Assembly (NCBI RefSeq): GCF_021044685.1
Contig: NZ_CP088014.1
Span: 2,466,001 to 2,530,000 of the forward strand
Length of the DNA: 64,000 bases
Reading direction: 5' to 3'
DNA from: Bradyrhizobium daqingense
Lineage (GTDB): Bacteria; Pseudomonadota; Alphaproteobacteria; Rhizobiales; Xanthobacteraceae
Shown: piece by piece, positions 10,387-20,842 of the stretch
How positions within the stretch are numbered: the stretch's first letter is position 1
Layout: each line of letters begins with the position of its first letter
The notes under the pieces: model-generated
What the model saw: the letters and a program-made list of their open reading frames with translations, nothing else
Database searches by the model: none
What the model was told of the DNA's origin: nothing
Position numbers and translations under genes: made by a program

Positions 10387-11721
10387 CTACGAGGCGGTGC
10401 CACCGCCAGGCTCCAGGGCTTCGCCCATCTCCAGCGGGTGGGCCATGGTCTCGTGCAGCGCGTCGCGATCGAGCTCGTCTTCGGAGATGCTGATGACGAC
10501 GCAGGCGACGCCGTTGCCGATCAGATTGGTCAGCGCACGGCATTCGCTCATGAACTTGTCGATGCCGACCAGGATCGCGATCGACTGGATCGGGATGTCA
10601 GGGACGATGGAGAGCGTCGCGGCGAGCGTGATGAAGCCGGCGCCGGTGACGCCGGAGGCGCCCTTCGAGGTGATCATGGCGATGCCGAGGATGCCGAGCT
10701 CCTGCCAGATGGTCAGATGGGTATTGGTCGCCTGTGCTAGGAACAGCGTCGCCAGCGTCATGTAGATATTGGTGCCGTCGAGATTGAAGCTGTAACCGGT
10801 GGGAATGACGAGGCCGACCACCGAGCGCGAGGCGCCGAGATGCTCCATCTTCTGGATCATCTGCGGCAGCACCGTCTCCGAGGACGAGGTGCCGAGCACG
10901 ATCAGCAGCTCGTCCTTGATGTAGGCGATGAAGCGCAGGATCGAGAAGCCGGAGAGCCGGGCGATGGCGCCGAGCACGACCAAGACGAACAGCATGCTGG
11001 TCAGGTAGAACGTGCCGATCAGGGCGGCGAGGTTGAGCAGCGAGCCGAGACCGTAGGCGCCGACGGTGAACGCCATCGCGCCGAAGGCGCCGATCGGGGC
11101 GACGCGCACGATGATGCGGATGATGCCGAAGAACATCTTCGCGGCCTTGTCGATCGCGTCCGCGATGGGCTCGCCGGCCTTGCCGAGGAAGGCGATGGCG
11201 AAGCCCGACAGGATCGAGATCAGCAGCACCTGAAGCAAATCGCCCCGCGCGATCGCGCCCAGATAGCTGTCGGGAATGATCGCCATCAGATGGGCGACGA
11301 TGCCCTCTTCGTGGGCCTTGGTGACGTAGGTCGCCACCGATTTTGGATCGATCGTAGCGGGATCGATGTTGAAGCCGTGCCCAGGCTGGAGAATCTCGCC
11401 GACCAGGAGGCCGACCGCGAGAGCGACAGTCGAGACCGTCTCGAAATAGATCAGCGACTTCAGCCCGACCCGCCCGACCCGCTTGAGGTCGCCCATCGAG
11501 GAGATGCCGTGCACCACGGTGCAGAAGATCACCGGTGCGATCATCATCTTGATCAGCGCGATGAAACCGTCGCCGATCGGCTTCAAGGCCTTGCCGAGAT
11601 CCGGATAGAGGTAGCCGATGAGCACGCCGAGCGCGATCGCGATCAGGACCTGGATGTAGAGAATCTTGTACCAGGGCTGGCGCCGGCGGAGGATTGCTGG
11701 CTGGATCGCGACTTGTGTCAT
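10387..11721 (-). CDS. dctA: C4-dicarboxylate/proton symporter DctA
   Basis: This 444-residue DAACS-family carrier imports succinate, malate and fumarate. It has eight to ten hydrophobic segments, the serine-rich re-entrant loop [13 protein letters not shown], the [19 protein letters not shown] helix and the [20 protein letters not shown] loop, all diagnostic for DctA/GltP. The open frame runs far upstream antisense to the next gene. I place the start at MTQVAIQ (11721), with MRSGAYN at 11742 as the alternative. The gene diverges from an NCS2 permease. No clear sigma-54 box or DctB/DctD genes are seen nearby, so its control is unknown. Confidence 0.92.
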   Translation of the reverse strand: MTQVAIQPAILRRRQPWYKILYIQVLIAIALGVLIGYLYPDLGKALKPIGDGFIALIKMMIAPVIFCTVVHGISSMGDLKRVGRVGLKSLIYFETVSTVALAVGLLVGEILQPGHGFNIDPATIDPKSVATYVTKAHEEGIVAHLMAIIPDSYLGAIARGDLLQVLLISILSGFAIAFLGKAGEPIADAIDKAAKMFFGIIRIIVRVAPIGAFGAMAFTVGAYGLGSLLNLAALIGTFYLTSMLFVLVVLGAIARLSGFSILRFIAYIKDELLIVLGTSSSETVLPQMIQKMEHLGASRSVVGLVIPTGYSFNLDGTNIYMTLATLFLAQATNTHLTIWQELGILGIAMITSKGASGVTGAGFITLAATLSIVPDIPIQSIAILVGIDKFMSECRALTNLIGNGVACVVISISEDELDRDALHETMAHPLEMGEALEPGGGTAS

Positions 11722-11862
11722 ATTGTAGGCCCCGGAACGCATTGATCTTGCAGGATTTGGCTCCTGCTTGATTTGCACCATGTGATGGCCGCCGCAGAAG
11801 TGACAATCACATTTTTGTCGGATCGCACGAAGATCAATCGCTGCACCGGAACTGGGGGAAAC

Positions 11863-13182
11863 GTGCCGACTGCAATCGCCTCGGACGAGCAAGCGGAAAG
11901 CTATTTTCCGCGCTGGAAGCTCAAGACCTCGGGCGTGATCATGCCGGAGGAGCGGCTGTCCTGGGGCCAGACCGTCGTCTCCGGTCTCCAGCATTGCGTC
12001 GCAATGTCGGGCTCGACCATCATCGCGCCGCTGCTGATGGGGTTCGATCCCAATGTTGCGGTGCTGTTCTCCGGCGTCGGCACACTGATCTTCTTCGTCA
12101 TCGTCGCCGGGCGCGTGCCGAGCTATCTCGGCTCTAGCTTCGCATTCATCGCCGTCGTCATTGCCGCCACCGGCTATGCCGGACAGGGGCCGAACCCGAA
12201 CGTCTCGGTGGCGCTCGGCGGCATCGTCGGAGCCGGCGTGCTGTACGGCCTGATTGCGCTGGTCGTGATGTGGTCGGGGGTCGGCTGGGTCGAGAGGCTG
12301 CTGCCGCCGGCCGTCACCGGCGCCGTGGTCGCCGCGATCGGCCTCAACCTCGCGCCCGTGGCGGTGAAGGCGGTGAGCGCCGGCGCATTCGACACCTGGA
12401 TCGGGCTTGCGACCGTTCTGATCATCGGCGTGGTAGCCGTTGCAGCGCCAGGCCTGTGGCGCCGGCTGCCGATCATTGTCGGCGCGATCGGCGGATATCT
12501 GTTGTACCTGGTGTTCGCGAACGGCTTCGGTTTCGGCAAGCCGATCGACTTCGCGCCACTCTCGGCCGCGCCGTGGTTCGGTCTGCCCAACTTCACCACG
12601 CCGACATTCCAGGCCGATGCCATCTTCCTGATTGCGCCCGTTGCGGTCATCCTCGTCGCCGAGAATCTCGGGCACATCAAGGCCGTCGGTGCCATGACGG
12701 GCCGGAGCCTCGATCGCTATCTCGGCCGCGCCCTGTTCGCCGACAGCCTTGCGACCATCGTGGCCGCCAGCGGCGGCGGCACCGGTGTGACCACCTATGC
12801 CGAGAACATCGGCGTCATGGCGGCGACGAAGGTCTACTCCACCCTGCTGTTCGCCTTCGCGGCCCTTGTGTCGATCCTGCTCGGCTTCTCGCCGAAATTC
12901 GGCGCGCTGATCCTGTCGATCCCGGGCCCCGTCATCGGCGGCCTCTCGATCGTGCTGTTCGGTTTGATTGCGGCGATGGCCGGCCGGATCTGGGTCGAGA
13001 ACAAGGTCGACTTTGCAGATCCCGCGAACCTGATTACCGTCGCGGTGGCGCTCATTGCGGGCGCCGGCGATCTCACGCTCAAATTCGGTGCATTCACGAT
13101 CGGCGGCATCGGCACGGCAACCTTCGGCGCCATCATATTCTACCAGATCCTGACCCTGACTCGCGCCCAGCACGCCGACTGA
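11863..13182 (+). CDS. NCS2 family nucleobase (uracil/xanthine) permease
   Basis: This 439-residue membrane transporter of the UraA/RutG/PucK family has about 12-14 hydrophobic segments. It contains [19 protein letters not shown] near the N-terminus and the NCS2 signature region [20 protein letters not shown] 11863 is chosen because GGGGGA lies just before it and the protein then matches family length; the longer frame would add an unrelated leader. No pyrimidine-catabolism gene adjoins it. Uracil or xanthine specificity cannot be settled by eye. Confidence 0.88.
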   Translation: MPTAIASDEQAESYFPRWKLKTSGVIMPEERLSWGQTVVSGLQHCVAMSGSTIIAPLLMGFDPNVAVLFSGVGTLIFFVIVAGRVPSYLGSSFAFIAVVIAATGYAGQGPNPNVSVALGGIVGAGVLYGLIALVVMWSGVGWVERLLPPAVTGAVVAAIGLNLAPVAVKAVSAGAFDTWIGLATVLIIGVVAVAAPGLWRRLPIIVGAIGGYLLYLVFANGFGFGKPIDFAPLSAAPWFGLPNFTTPTFQADAIFLIAPVAVILVAENLGHIKAVGAMTGRSLDRYLGRALFADSLATIVAASGGGTGVTTYAENIGVMAATKVYSTLLFAFAALVSILLGFSPKFGALILSIPGPVIGGLSIVLFGLIAAMAGRIWVENKVDFADPANLITVAVALIAGAGDLTLKFGAFTIGGIGTATFGAIIFYQILTLTRAQHAD

Positions 13183-13254
13183 GTGCACAATGCGTTGAGG
13201 GATGGAACAAAACGCCGTTTCCGTCGATGATCACGCATCCCCCGGAGATCTCTC

Positions 13255-14091
13255 ATGCCGCAAACCGATCGCTCAAGCTCCTTTCCCTCGCGTCTCGTCG
13301 GCCAACACGCATTGGTGACCGGCGCCTCCCAAGGCATCGGCCGTGCCGTTGCCGTCCGGCTTGCCCAGGAAGGGGCGACCGTCGCTATCAATTATTTCGG
13401 CAGCCCTGAAGGGGCCGACGAGACGCTCGCGCTCGCACGAACGGCAGCCGCCGACCGCGGCCATGGCAGGCTCGACCATGTCGTGGTCAAGGCCGATGTC
13501 GGCAACGAGCAGGACATCGCCGCGATGTTCGAGACCATCCTTTCGCGTTGGAAGCGCCTGGACTGTCTCGTCAACAATGCCGGCTTCCAGCGGGAATCGC
13601 CGAGCGACGCGCTCGACGTCGAAACCTATCGCCGCATCATCGACGTCAACCTCAATGGCGCGGTGCTGTGCGCGCAGAAGGCGCTCGCGCATTTCGTCGC
13701 GCGCGGCGGAGGCGGCAGCATCATCAATTGCTCCAGCGTGCACCAGATCATTCCCAAGCCCGGCTATCTCGCTTATTCCATCAGCAAGGGCGGCATGGCC
13801 AATCTGACGCGCACGCTGGCGCTCGAATTCGCCGGCCAGGGCATCCGCGTCAATGCGGTTGGTCCCGGCGCGATCGACACGCCGATCAACGCGGCCTGGA
13901 CCGGCGATCCCGAAAAGCGGGGCGTCGTCACCTCCCACATCCCCATGGGGCGCGTCGGCACGCCGGAGGAGATTGCCGCCGTGTTCGCTTTCCTCGCCTC
14001 GGACGACGCCAGCTACATCACCGGGCAGACCCTCTATGCCTGCGGAGGCCTGACGCTGTTTCCAGAGTTTCGGGAGAACTGGGCGAGCTGA
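13255..14091 (+). CDS. SDR family oxidoreductase (glucose-1-dehydrogenase-like)
   Basis: This 278-residue classical short-chain dehydrogenase has the cofactor motif TGASQGIGRA near residue 22, NNAG, a catalytic serine in NCSSVHQ, the YSISKGG active-site Tyr-X3-Lys, and a C-terminal GQTLYACGGLTLFPEF. The segment AINYFGSPEGADET after the second strand suggests NADP(H) or dual use. It resembles glucose 1-dehydrogenase and 3-oxoacyl-ACP-reductase-like SDRs. It has its own gap on both sides, so the context does not give a substrate. Confidence 0.87.
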   Translation: MPQTDRSSSFPSRLVGQHALVTGASQGIGRAVAVRLAQEGATVAINYFGSPEGADETLALARTAAADRGHGRLDHVVVKADVGNEQDIAAMFETILSRWKRLDCLVNNAGFQRESPSDALDVETYRRIIDVNLNGAVLCAQKALAHFVARGGGGSIINCSSVHQIIPKPGYLAYSISKGGMANLTRTLALEFAGQGIRVNAVGPGAIDTPINAAWTGDPEKRGVVTSHIPMGRVGTPEEIAAVFAFLASDDASYITGQTLYACGGLTLFPEFRENWAS

Positions 14092-14219
14092 AAACCGGCT
14101 TGGGGGACGCCCTCCGCGCGGGATAGTGGTTCGGGCCCGGTTGGGCCTCTGCGGCGCCGTGTGCTATCGACCGTGGACGACGCTGCCGTTATTGGCAGAC
14201 GCCGACACGTGAAGGGCTC

Positions 14220-16019
14220 GTGACCACAACCATCAACATCAATGCCTATAGCGACGCGCTGGTGGTCCTCGGCACGGCCGGCGTCGTGGTGCCGATCGTC
14301 CGCCATTGGGGCATCAATCCGGTCCTCGGCTATCTCGGCGCCGGCGCCATCCTCGGCCCGCTCGGGCTCGGCTCGCTCGTCAAGGACCTTCCGTTCCTGT
14401 ACTGGTTCACGGTGGCGGACGCGCAGAATGTCGAGGGGATCGCCAATCTCGGCATCGTGTTCCTGCTGTTCCTGATCGGGCTCGAGCTGTCCTTCAGACG
14501 GCTCGTGACGATGCGGCGCCTGGTGTTCGGGCTCGGCGGCCTGCAGGTTCTGGTCACCTCAGCCCTGATTTTCGGCGCCGCGCTGCTCTCCGGACAGAGC
14601 TCCGATACGGCCGTGATCCTCGGCGCGAGCCTTGCGCTGTCCTCCACCGCGATCGTGCTCGAGCTCCTGTCCGCTGAGAGGCGGCTTTCCACGACCGCCG
14701 GGCGTGCCAGCTTCTCGGTGCTGCTGGCACAGGATCTTGCAGTGGTTCCCATTCTGGTTTTCGTCTCGGTGCTCGGCGCAGACAGCGGCGGCTCCGTCGT
14801 GGCGCACATTTCCAGTGCGGTCTTGAAGGCTGCATTGGCGGTCGCTTTCCTCACTCTGGTCGGACGGCTGTTGATGCGCCCGCTGTTCCAGATGGTTGCG
14901 GGCACCCATTCGACGGAATTGTTTGTCGCCGCGACCTTGTTCGTCGTCGTCGGCGCAGGGCTTGCCGCGCACCAGGCCGGCCTGTCGATGGCGCTCGGGG
15001 CATTCGTTGCGGGACTGATGCTAGCGGAGACCGAGTATGGCAAGGCCATCGAGGCCACCGTCGAGCCGTTCAAGGGCCTGCTGCTCGGCATCTTCTTCTT
15101 CACCGTCGGCATGGCCATCGACTTCCGCGTGTTCATGCGCGACCCGGGTTGGCTGCTGGCCGCGGTTATCGGCATTGTCGCCGGCAAGGCGATTGTGCTC
15201 ATCATCCTGGGGCGCCTCTTCAGGCTGTCATGGCCGGCGGCGGTCGAGATCGGCTTTCTGCTGGGTCCCGTTGGCGAATTCGCTTTCGTCAGCATCGGAA
15301 TGGCGGTGGCCGCTGGCCTGATCGAGCCTCGCGTGTCGAGCTTCGCCGTCGCCGTCACCGCGGTGACGATGGCCTCGACGCCGTTTCTGGGCATGCTCGG
15401 ACGACGATTGGCTGCGAAGCTAAGTCCCGAGCGCTCGCCCGATCCCGAACTGGCGGTTCGGCCGCCCGGTGATCGGGCGCAGGCTATCGTGGTCGGCTAC
15501 GGCCGCGTCGGGAAGGTCGTCTGCTCCCTGCTGACCAGCCATGGCCTGGACTACATCGCGGTCGATCATGACGCGATCGCCGTGGCGCGCGACCGCCGCG
15601 ACGGTCACAAGGTCTATTTCGGTGATGCGACAGAGCCGGGCTTCCTCGAAGCCTGCGGCCTGATGCAGACCACCGGCGTGATCATCACCATTCAGTCGCG
15701 GCCGGCGATCGATGCCGTCGTCGAGCGGATCTGCGCGGTGCGCCCGGATGTGCTGATCGTTTCCCGTGCGCGGGATGCTGATCATGCCCGCCATCTCTAT
15801 GCGATCGGCGTAACCGATGCGGTGCCCGAAACCATCGAGGCGAGCCTGCAGCTTTCCGAGGCCGCGCTGGTCGGTCTCGGCGTTGCGGTCGGTCATGCGA
15901 TCGCCTCGGTGCACGAGAAGCGGGACGAATTCCGGCTGACGCTGCAGCAAGCCGCTCGCAAGGCTGGACAGGAGAAGCCTCGCCCGCTCGATCTGACGGG
16001 GCGGCGATCCCCGCGATAG
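14220..16019 (+). CDS. CPA2 family cation:proton antiporter with RCK/TrkA-N domain (Kef-like)
   Basis: This 599-residue protein has about 12-13 transmembrane segments (residues 10-400) of the Na+/H+ exchanger fold, including NLGIVFLLFLIGLELSF and GASLALSSTAIVLELL. A cytosolic Rossmann RCK domain follows (IVVGYGRVGKVVCSLL from about residue 423). This is the KefB/KefC/YbaL layout for potassium efflux or proton exchange. It starts at GTG 14220. No KefF/KefG partner is adjacent. The C-terminus ends in a short basic tail. Confidence 0.9.
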   Translation: MTTTININAYSDALVVLGTAGVVVPIVRHWGINPVLGYLGAGAILGPLGLGSLVKDLPFLYWFTVADAQNVEGIANLGIVFLLFLIGLELSFRRLVTMRRLVFGLGGLQVLVTSALIFGAALLSGQSSDTAVILGASLALSSTAIVLELLSAERRLSTTAGRASFSVLLAQDLAVVPILVFVSVLGADSGGSVVAHISSAVLKAALAVAFLTLVGRLLMRPLFQMVAGTHSTELFVAATLFVVVGAGLAAHQAGLSMALGAFVAGLMLAETEYGKAIEATVEPFKGLLLGIFFFTVGMAIDFRVFMRDPGWLLAAVIGIVAGKAIVLIILGRLFRLSWPAAVEIGFLLGPVGEFAFVSIGMAVAAGLIEPRVSSFAVAVTAVTMASTPFLGMLGRRLAAKLSPERSPDPELAVRPPGDRAQAIVVGYGRVGKVVCSLLTSHGLDYIAVDHDAIAVARDRRDGHKVYFGDATEPGFLEACGLMQTTGVIITIQSRPAIDAVVERICAVRPDVLIVSRARDADHARHLYAIGVTDAVPETIEASLQLSEAALVGLGVAVGHAIASVHEKRDEFRLTLQQAARKAGQEKPRPLDLTGRRSPR

Positions 16020-16093
16020 CGGGCTATGCGGGCCCGCCATGCGCATTGGCCTTGATCTGGCAAAACGAGCCCGCACGACCTACATCATGCGCC

Positions 16094-16915
16094 ATGACGA
16101 ATGCTCCTCCGGCAACCCCTCCGCTTCAGGATTTCATCGGCCGGCACGAACGCCTGTTCGTGCTGACCGGCGCCGGCTGCAGCACCAATTCGGGCATCCC
16201 CGATTATCGCGACAGCCACGGCAACTGGAAGCGAACCCAGCCAGTCAATTTCCAGGCCTTCATGTCGGACGAGCATACGCGCCGGCGCTATTGGGCGCGT
16301 AGCCTGATCGGCTGGCGGCGGTTCGGCCAGGCGCTGCCGAACGATGCGCATCATGCGCTGGCACGGCTCGAGGCGAGCGGTCGGTGCGGGATGCTGCTGA
16401 CGCAGAACGTCGACCGGCTGCATCAGTCTGCAGGCCACCGGCAGGTGATCGACCTGCACGGCCGGCTCGATCTGGTCCGCTGCATGGGCTGCGGCGCGAA
16501 GACGCCGCGCGATGAGTTTCAGCACGCGCTTGGCCGCGCGAATGCGGCGTGGCTGACACTCGATGCCGCCGATGCACCCGACGGCGACGCGGATCTAGAG
16601 CACGAGGATTTTTCGTCCTTCCAGGTGCCGGCTTGCGAAGCCTGCGGCGGCATCCTCAAGCCCGACGTGGTGTTCTTCGGCGAGAACGTCCCGCGCGACA
16701 TCGTCGCCACTGCGCGGGATCATCTGGCGCAGGCCGACGCCATGCTCGTCGTCGGCTCCTCCTTGATGGTCTATTCCGGATTTCGCTTCGTGCAGGCTGC
16801 CGCGCAGCGCAACATTCCGATTGCGGCAGTCAATCTCGGCCGCACCCGCGCGGACGATCTGCTGACGCTGAAGGTCGAGGAGCGCTGCGAGGCGGCGCTC
16901 GCATTCCTGCTCTGA
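16094..16915 (+). CDS. Sir2-family NAD-dependent protein deacetylase
   Basis: This 273-residue sirtuin has GAGCSTNSGIPDYRD at residues 26-40, TQNVDRLH, the catalytic histidine in DLHGRL and a zinc ribbon with two C-X2-C pairs (CMGC and CEAC). GGILKPDVVFFGENVP and VGSSLMVYSGF follow as expected. It removes acyl groups from protein lysines with NAD+. ATG 16094 is used, since an upstream ATG would add an unsupported leader. A poorly conserved insertion (about residues 150-185, acidic) separates the two zinc cysteine pairs. Confidence 0.92.
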   Translation: MTNAPPATPPLQDFIGRHERLFVLTGAGCSTNSGIPDYRDSHGNWKRTQPVNFQAFMSDEHTRRRYWARSLIGWRRFGQALPNDAHHALARLEASGRCGMLLTQNVDRLHQSAGHRQVIDLHGRLDLVRCMGCGAKTPRDEFQHALGRANAAWLTLDAADAPDGDADLEHEDFSSFQVPACEACGGILKPDVVFFGENVPRDIVATARDHLAQADAMLVVGSSLMVYSGFRFVQAAAQRNIPIAAVNLGRTRADDLLTLKVEERCEAALAFLL

Positions 16916-17056
16916 TCGCCTCGACCACGAACACGTCTTGCCTATTGCATAGGTGCCGAGCAGAATAGCCGGGCGCGGCGTTGTCCTCGTCGTCCATGGC
17001 ATGGAAATTGCTGCGCTTTCGACCTCAGTCTTGACGATCAGCGCGGAGAATTTGGA

Positions 17057-19141
17057 ATGCTTGAGGGAGCCGAGGTACGGCTTGCTGTCGATATCGGTGG
17101 CACGTTCACCGACATCGTGCTGGACGTGGGGCAGGATCGCAAGACACGCAAGGTGCTGACGACGCCGCAGCGGCCCGAGCAGGCGGTGCTGGAGGGGATG
17201 CGCCTCATCCTCACTGATGCGCGCGCGCATATCAGCGACATCGACGTCTTCATTCACGGCACCACGCTCGCCACCAACGCCATCATCGAGCGCCGCGGCG
17301 CGAAAACCGCGCTGATCGCGACGGACGGCTTTCGCGACGTGCTCGATATCGGCACCGAGAGCCGCTACGACCAATATGATCTCAGCATCGACAAGCCGAA
17401 GCCGCTGGCGCCGCGCAGCCTCCGCTTCACCGTGCCCGAGCGTATCGACGCGCACGGCGCCGTCCGGCTCCCGCTCGACGAAGCGGCGGTGCGCGCACTC
17501 GCGCCTAAATTGCGTGAACAAGGCGTCGAGAGTGTCGCGATCGCCTTCCTGCACTCCTATGCCAATCCCGAGCACGAGCGGCGCACGGCTGCGATCATCA
17601 GCGAAGAGATGCCCGGCATCGCCGTCACCGTGTCGTCGGCGGTGTGTCCGGAGATCCGCGAATATGAGCGCACCTCCACTGCGGTTGCCAACGCCTATGT
17701 GCAACCCCTGATCGACGGCTATCTCGCTCGCATGGCGGACGCCTTGCAGGTGGAGCAGTTCCGCGGTGCGATCTATCTCGTCACGTCGGGCGGCGGCGTG
17801 ACGTCCATCGAGACGGCGCGGCGTTTTCCGGTGCGTCTCGTCGAATCCGGTCCGGCCGGCGGTGCGATCTTCGCGGCGCAGATCGCCGCGCGTCTTGGCG
17901 AGAGCAAGGTGCTGTCCTTCGACATGGGCGGCACCACGGCGAAGATCTGCCTGATCGAGAAGTATCAGCCCGAGACTTCGCGCGTGTTCGAGGTCGATCG
18001 CGCTGCCCGCTTCCTCAAGGGCTCCGGTCTGCCGGTGCGCATCCCCGTGATCGAGATGGTCGAGATCGGCGCCGGCGGCGGCTCGATCGCGCATGTCGAT
18101 GCGATGAAGCGCGTCACCGTGGGGCCGGAGAGTGCGTCATCGGAGCCGGGACCTGCCTGCTACGGCCGCGGCGGCCAGCGTCCGGCGGTGACGGATGCGG
18201 ACGTTGCGCTCGGCATGATCGATCCCGATGCCTTTGCGGCCGGCACGATCAAGCTCGATCCGGAGCTTTCGAAACAGGCGCTGCTGCGCGACGTCGGTGC
18301 GCCGCTCGGCCTGTCGGCGGAAACCGCGGCCTATGCCGTGCACGAAGTCGTCTGCGAGAACATGGCGAGCGCGGCGCGCGTGCACGCCGTCGAGCGCGGC
18401 GCCGTGGTCGGCCAGCACACGCTGATCGCGTTCGGCGGCGCCGCGCCGCTGCATGCGGCGCGCGTTGCCGAGAAGATCGGCGTCTCCCGCGTGATCGTGC
18501 CGTCCAATGCCGGTGTCGGCTCGGCCGTCGGCTTTCTTGCCGCGCCGATCGCCTATGAGCTGGTGCGCAGCCGTCATGTCCGCCTCGATGATTTCGACAC
18601 CGAGGCGGTCTCCGATCTGCTGCAGGAGATGGCGAGCGAAGCGCGCGCGCTGGTCGAGCCGGGTGCCGCCGGCGCGCCGGTGCGCGAGCGCCGCGCCGCC
18701 TTCATGCGCTATGTCGGCCAGGGCCACGAGATCTCGGTCGAGCTGCCGAACCGGCGGCTGACCACGGCCGATCTCGCCGGCCTGCGCCAGAAGTTCGAGG
18801 CGGATTATACCGCGATGTTCGAGCGGCCGATCCCGGGCGCCGCGATCGAGGTGCTGAGCTGGTCGGTGCTCGCTACGACGGAGGCGCGTAATCCATCTGC
18901 TGTTGCGGCCGTCGCGCGCAAGCCGGCGGCAAAGGCCATCGGCAGTCGCAAATTCTTCGACGGCCGCGCAGGCGAGGTGATCGAGATCCCGCTCTATCGC
19001 CGCGAGGACATGGCGCCGGGCGCGACCATTGCCGGCCCGGCCGTGATCGCGGAGGACGAAACCTCGACCTTCGTCTCCACCAGTTTCGACGCCCATATCG
19101 ACGGTGCTGGCAGCATCGTCATGGAACGGAAGGCGGCCTGA
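17057..19141 (+). CDS. hyuA: Hydantoinase/oxoprolinase subunit A
   Basis: This 694-residue HyuA-type subunit starts with the ATP-binding VDIGGTFTDIV (from residue 11) and has the central FDMGGTTAKICLIE phosphate motif and GAGGGSIAHVD. The family is the hydantoinase A / 5-oxoprolinase / acetone-carboxylase-beta superfamily. Its length fits hydantoin or 5-oxoproline amidohydrolases better than acetone carboxylase. The partner hyuB follows after 2 bases, then a TRAP transporter on the same strand. The complex likely opens a cyclic amide with ATP; the true substrate is open. Confidence 0.9.
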   Translation: MLEGAEVRLAVDIGGTFTDIVLDVGQDRKTRKVLTTPQRPEQAVLEGMRLILTDARAHISDIDVFIHGTTLATNAIIERRGAKTALIATDGFRDVLDIGTESRYDQYDLSIDKPKPLAPRSLRFTVPERIDAHGAVRLPLDEAAVRALAPKLREQGVESVAIAFLHSYANPEHERRTAAIISEEMPGIAVTVSSAVCPEIREYERTSTAVANAYVQPLIDGYLARMADALQVEQFRGAIYLVTSGGGVTSIETARRFPVRLVESGPAGGAIFAAQIAARLGESKVLSFDMGGTTAKICLIEKYQPETSRVFEVDRAARFLKGSGLPVRIPVIEMVEIGAGGGSIAHVDAMKRVTVGPESASSEPGPACYGRGGQRPAVTDADVALGMIDPDAFAAGTIKLDPELSKQALLRDVGAPLGLSAETAAYAVHEVVCENMASAARVHAVERGAVVGQHTLIAFGGAAPLHAARVAEKIGVSRVIVPSNAGVGSAVGFLAAPIAYELVRSRHVRLDDFDTEAVSDLLQEMASEARALVEPGAAGAPVRERRAAFMRYVGQGHEISVELPNRRLTTADLAGLRQKFEADYTAMFERPIPGAAIEVLSWSVLATTEARNPSAVAAVARKPAAKAIGSRKFFDGRAGEVIEIPLYRREDMAPGATIAGPAVIAEDETSTFVSTSFDAHIDGAGSIVMERKAA

Positions 19142-19143
19142 TC

Positions 19144-20802
19144 ATGAGCAAGGCAAACGGCGCGAGCCTGATCGATCTCCAGATTATGTGGCACCGGCTG
19201 ATCGCCGTCGTCGAAGAGCAGGCGCAGGTGCTGCTGCGCACCGCGTTCAGCCCGATCGTGCGCGAATGCGGCGATCTCTCGGCCGGCGTGTTCGATCTCA
19301 AGGGCCGCATGCTGGCGCAGGCGGTGACCGGTACGCCCGGCCACGTCAACTCGATGGCGGAATCGGTCAAGCATTTCATTGCGCACTTCCCGATCGAGAC
19401 GATGAAGGAAGGCGATGCCTACATCACCAACGATCCCTGGATGGGCACCGGCCATCTCAACGACTTCGTCGTCACCACGCCCTGCTTCAAGGACGGCAAG
19501 CCGGTCGCGCTGTTCTCCTGCACCAGCCATCTCATGGACATCGGCGGCATCGGCTTCGGGCCCGACGCCACCGACGTGTTCATGGAGGGGCTCTACATCC
19601 CCATGCTCAAGCTGATCGACCAGGGCGTCGTCAACGAGACGCTGATGGCGATGATCCGCACCAATACGCGGCTGCCGATCGACACCGAGGGCGATACCTA
19701 TTCGCTCGCCGGCTGCAATGACGTCGGCTGCGAGCGCCTGGTCGAGATGATGACCGAGTTCGGCATCGATACGCTCGACGAGCTCGGCGACTACATCTGC
19801 GACCGCTCGCGCGAGGCCGTGCTCGCGGAGATCGCCAAGCTGCCGAAGGGGAGCTGGCGCAACACCATGGTCGTCGACGGCTATGATGCGCCGGTGACGC
19901 TCGCGGCGACGCTGACGATCTCGGATGCAGGCATCCACGTCGATTTCGACGGCACCTCGACTGCCTCCAAGTTCGGCATCAACGTGCCGCTGTCCTACAC
20001 CACCGCCTATACCGTATTCGGGCTCGGCTGCGTCGTCGCCTCGCAAATCCCGAACAATGCCGGTTCGCTTTCGCCGCTGACGGTGTCGGCACCGCCGGGC
20101 GCGATCCTCAATGCGCCGAAGCCGGCGCCGGTCGCCTCGCGCCACGTCATCGGCCAGATGCTGCCCGACGTCGTGTTCGGCTGCCTGCGCCAGATCATTC
20201 CCGAGCGCGTGCCGGCCGAAGGCACCTCGTGCCTGTGGAATCTCAACGTGCGCGGCCAGACGCGCAGCGGCGCCGGCGGCAATTACGGATTCTCGATGGC
20301 GGTGACCTCCAATGGCGGCACCGGCGCGCGCTTCGGCAAGGACGGGCTGTCGGCCACCGCCTATCCCAGCGGCGTGCGCGGCACCCCGGTCGAGATCGCG
20401 GAGACGCAGACGCCCTTGATCTTCTGGCGCAAGGAGTTGCGGCCGGATTCCGGCGGAGCGGGGCGCACGCGCGGCGGGCTCGGTCAGATCATCGAGGTCG
20501 GCAGCGGCGTCGATGCGCCGTTCGACATCCTGGCCGCGTTCGACCGCATCGATCATCCGCCGCGCGGGCGCGACGGCGGCAAGGACGGCGAGGCCGGCTA
20601 TGTCGGCCTCAAGTCGGGCAAGAAGCTGCGTGGAAAAGGCTTTCAGCAGGTGCCGCCGGACGACCGGCTGGTGGTGCTGACGCCTGGCGGCGCCGGCATC
20701 GGCGCGCCTGCCCAGCGCGATCGAGCGGCGATCCAGGACGACGTCGAAAGCGGCCTGGTGTCTGCTGACAATGCAGTTGCGGTCTATGGGTACGCACGGT
20801 GA
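19144..20802 (+). CDS. hyuB: Hydantoinase/oxoprolinase subunit B
   Basis: This 552-residue HyuB-type subunit contains the family stretches TAFSPIVRECGDLSAGVFD, YITNDPWMGTGHLNDFVV and the glycine-rich C-terminus VVLTPGGAGIGAPAQRD. It begins 2 bases after hyuA, and the two gene products act as one enzyme. The dctP gene of the TRAP system begins 40 bases after its stop, so a single uptake-and-hydrolysis operon is likely. Confidence 0.9.
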   Translation: MSKANGASLIDLQIMWHRLIAVVEEQAQVLLRTAFSPIVRECGDLSAGVFDLKGRMLAQAVTGTPGHVNSMAESVKHFIAHFPIETMKEGDAYITNDPWMGTGHLNDFVVTTPCFKDGKPVALFSCTSHLMDIGGIGFGPDATDVFMEGLYIPMLKLIDQGVVNETLMAMIRTNTRLPIDTEGDTYSLAGCNDVGCERLVEMMTEFGIDTLDELGDYICDRSREAVLAEIAKLPKGSWRNTMVVDGYDAPVTLAATLTISDAGIHVDFDGTSTASKFGINVPLSYTTAYTVFGLGCVVASQIPNNAGSLSPLTVSAPPGAILNAPKPAPVASRHVIGQMLPDVVFGCLRQIIPERVPAEGTSCLWNLNVRGQTRSGAGGNYGFSMAVTSNGGTGARFGKDGLSATAYPSGVRGTPVEIAETQTPLIFWRKELRPDSGGAGRTRGGLGQIIEVGSGVDAPFDILAAFDRIDHPPRGRDGGKDGEAGYVGLKSGKKLRGKGFQQVPPDDRLVVLTPGGAGIGAPAQRDRAAIQDDVESGLVSADNAVAVYGYAR

Positions 20803-20842
20803 CGCGCTGCCGTCTTGTGCGATAGCAAACGGAGGGGGTGCA

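Noticed and set aside
11816..11845. ECF42-type element before the NCS2 permease
   Set aside because: TGTCGG is present, but the position of CGTC reads CGCT.
11743..11862. Sigma-54 promoter for dctA
   Set aside because: I looked for GG-N10-GC with TGGCAC/TTGC character on the minus strand and found none with correct spacing.
11722..13188. N-terminal extension of dctA to 933 residues
   Set aside because: The extra part is antisense to the NCS2 permease, low in hydrophobic residues and not part of any DctA.
17057..20802. Acetone carboxylase subunits
   Set aside because: HyuA/B are homologous, but lengths fit hydantoinase/oxoprolinase and no gamma subunit gene is present.
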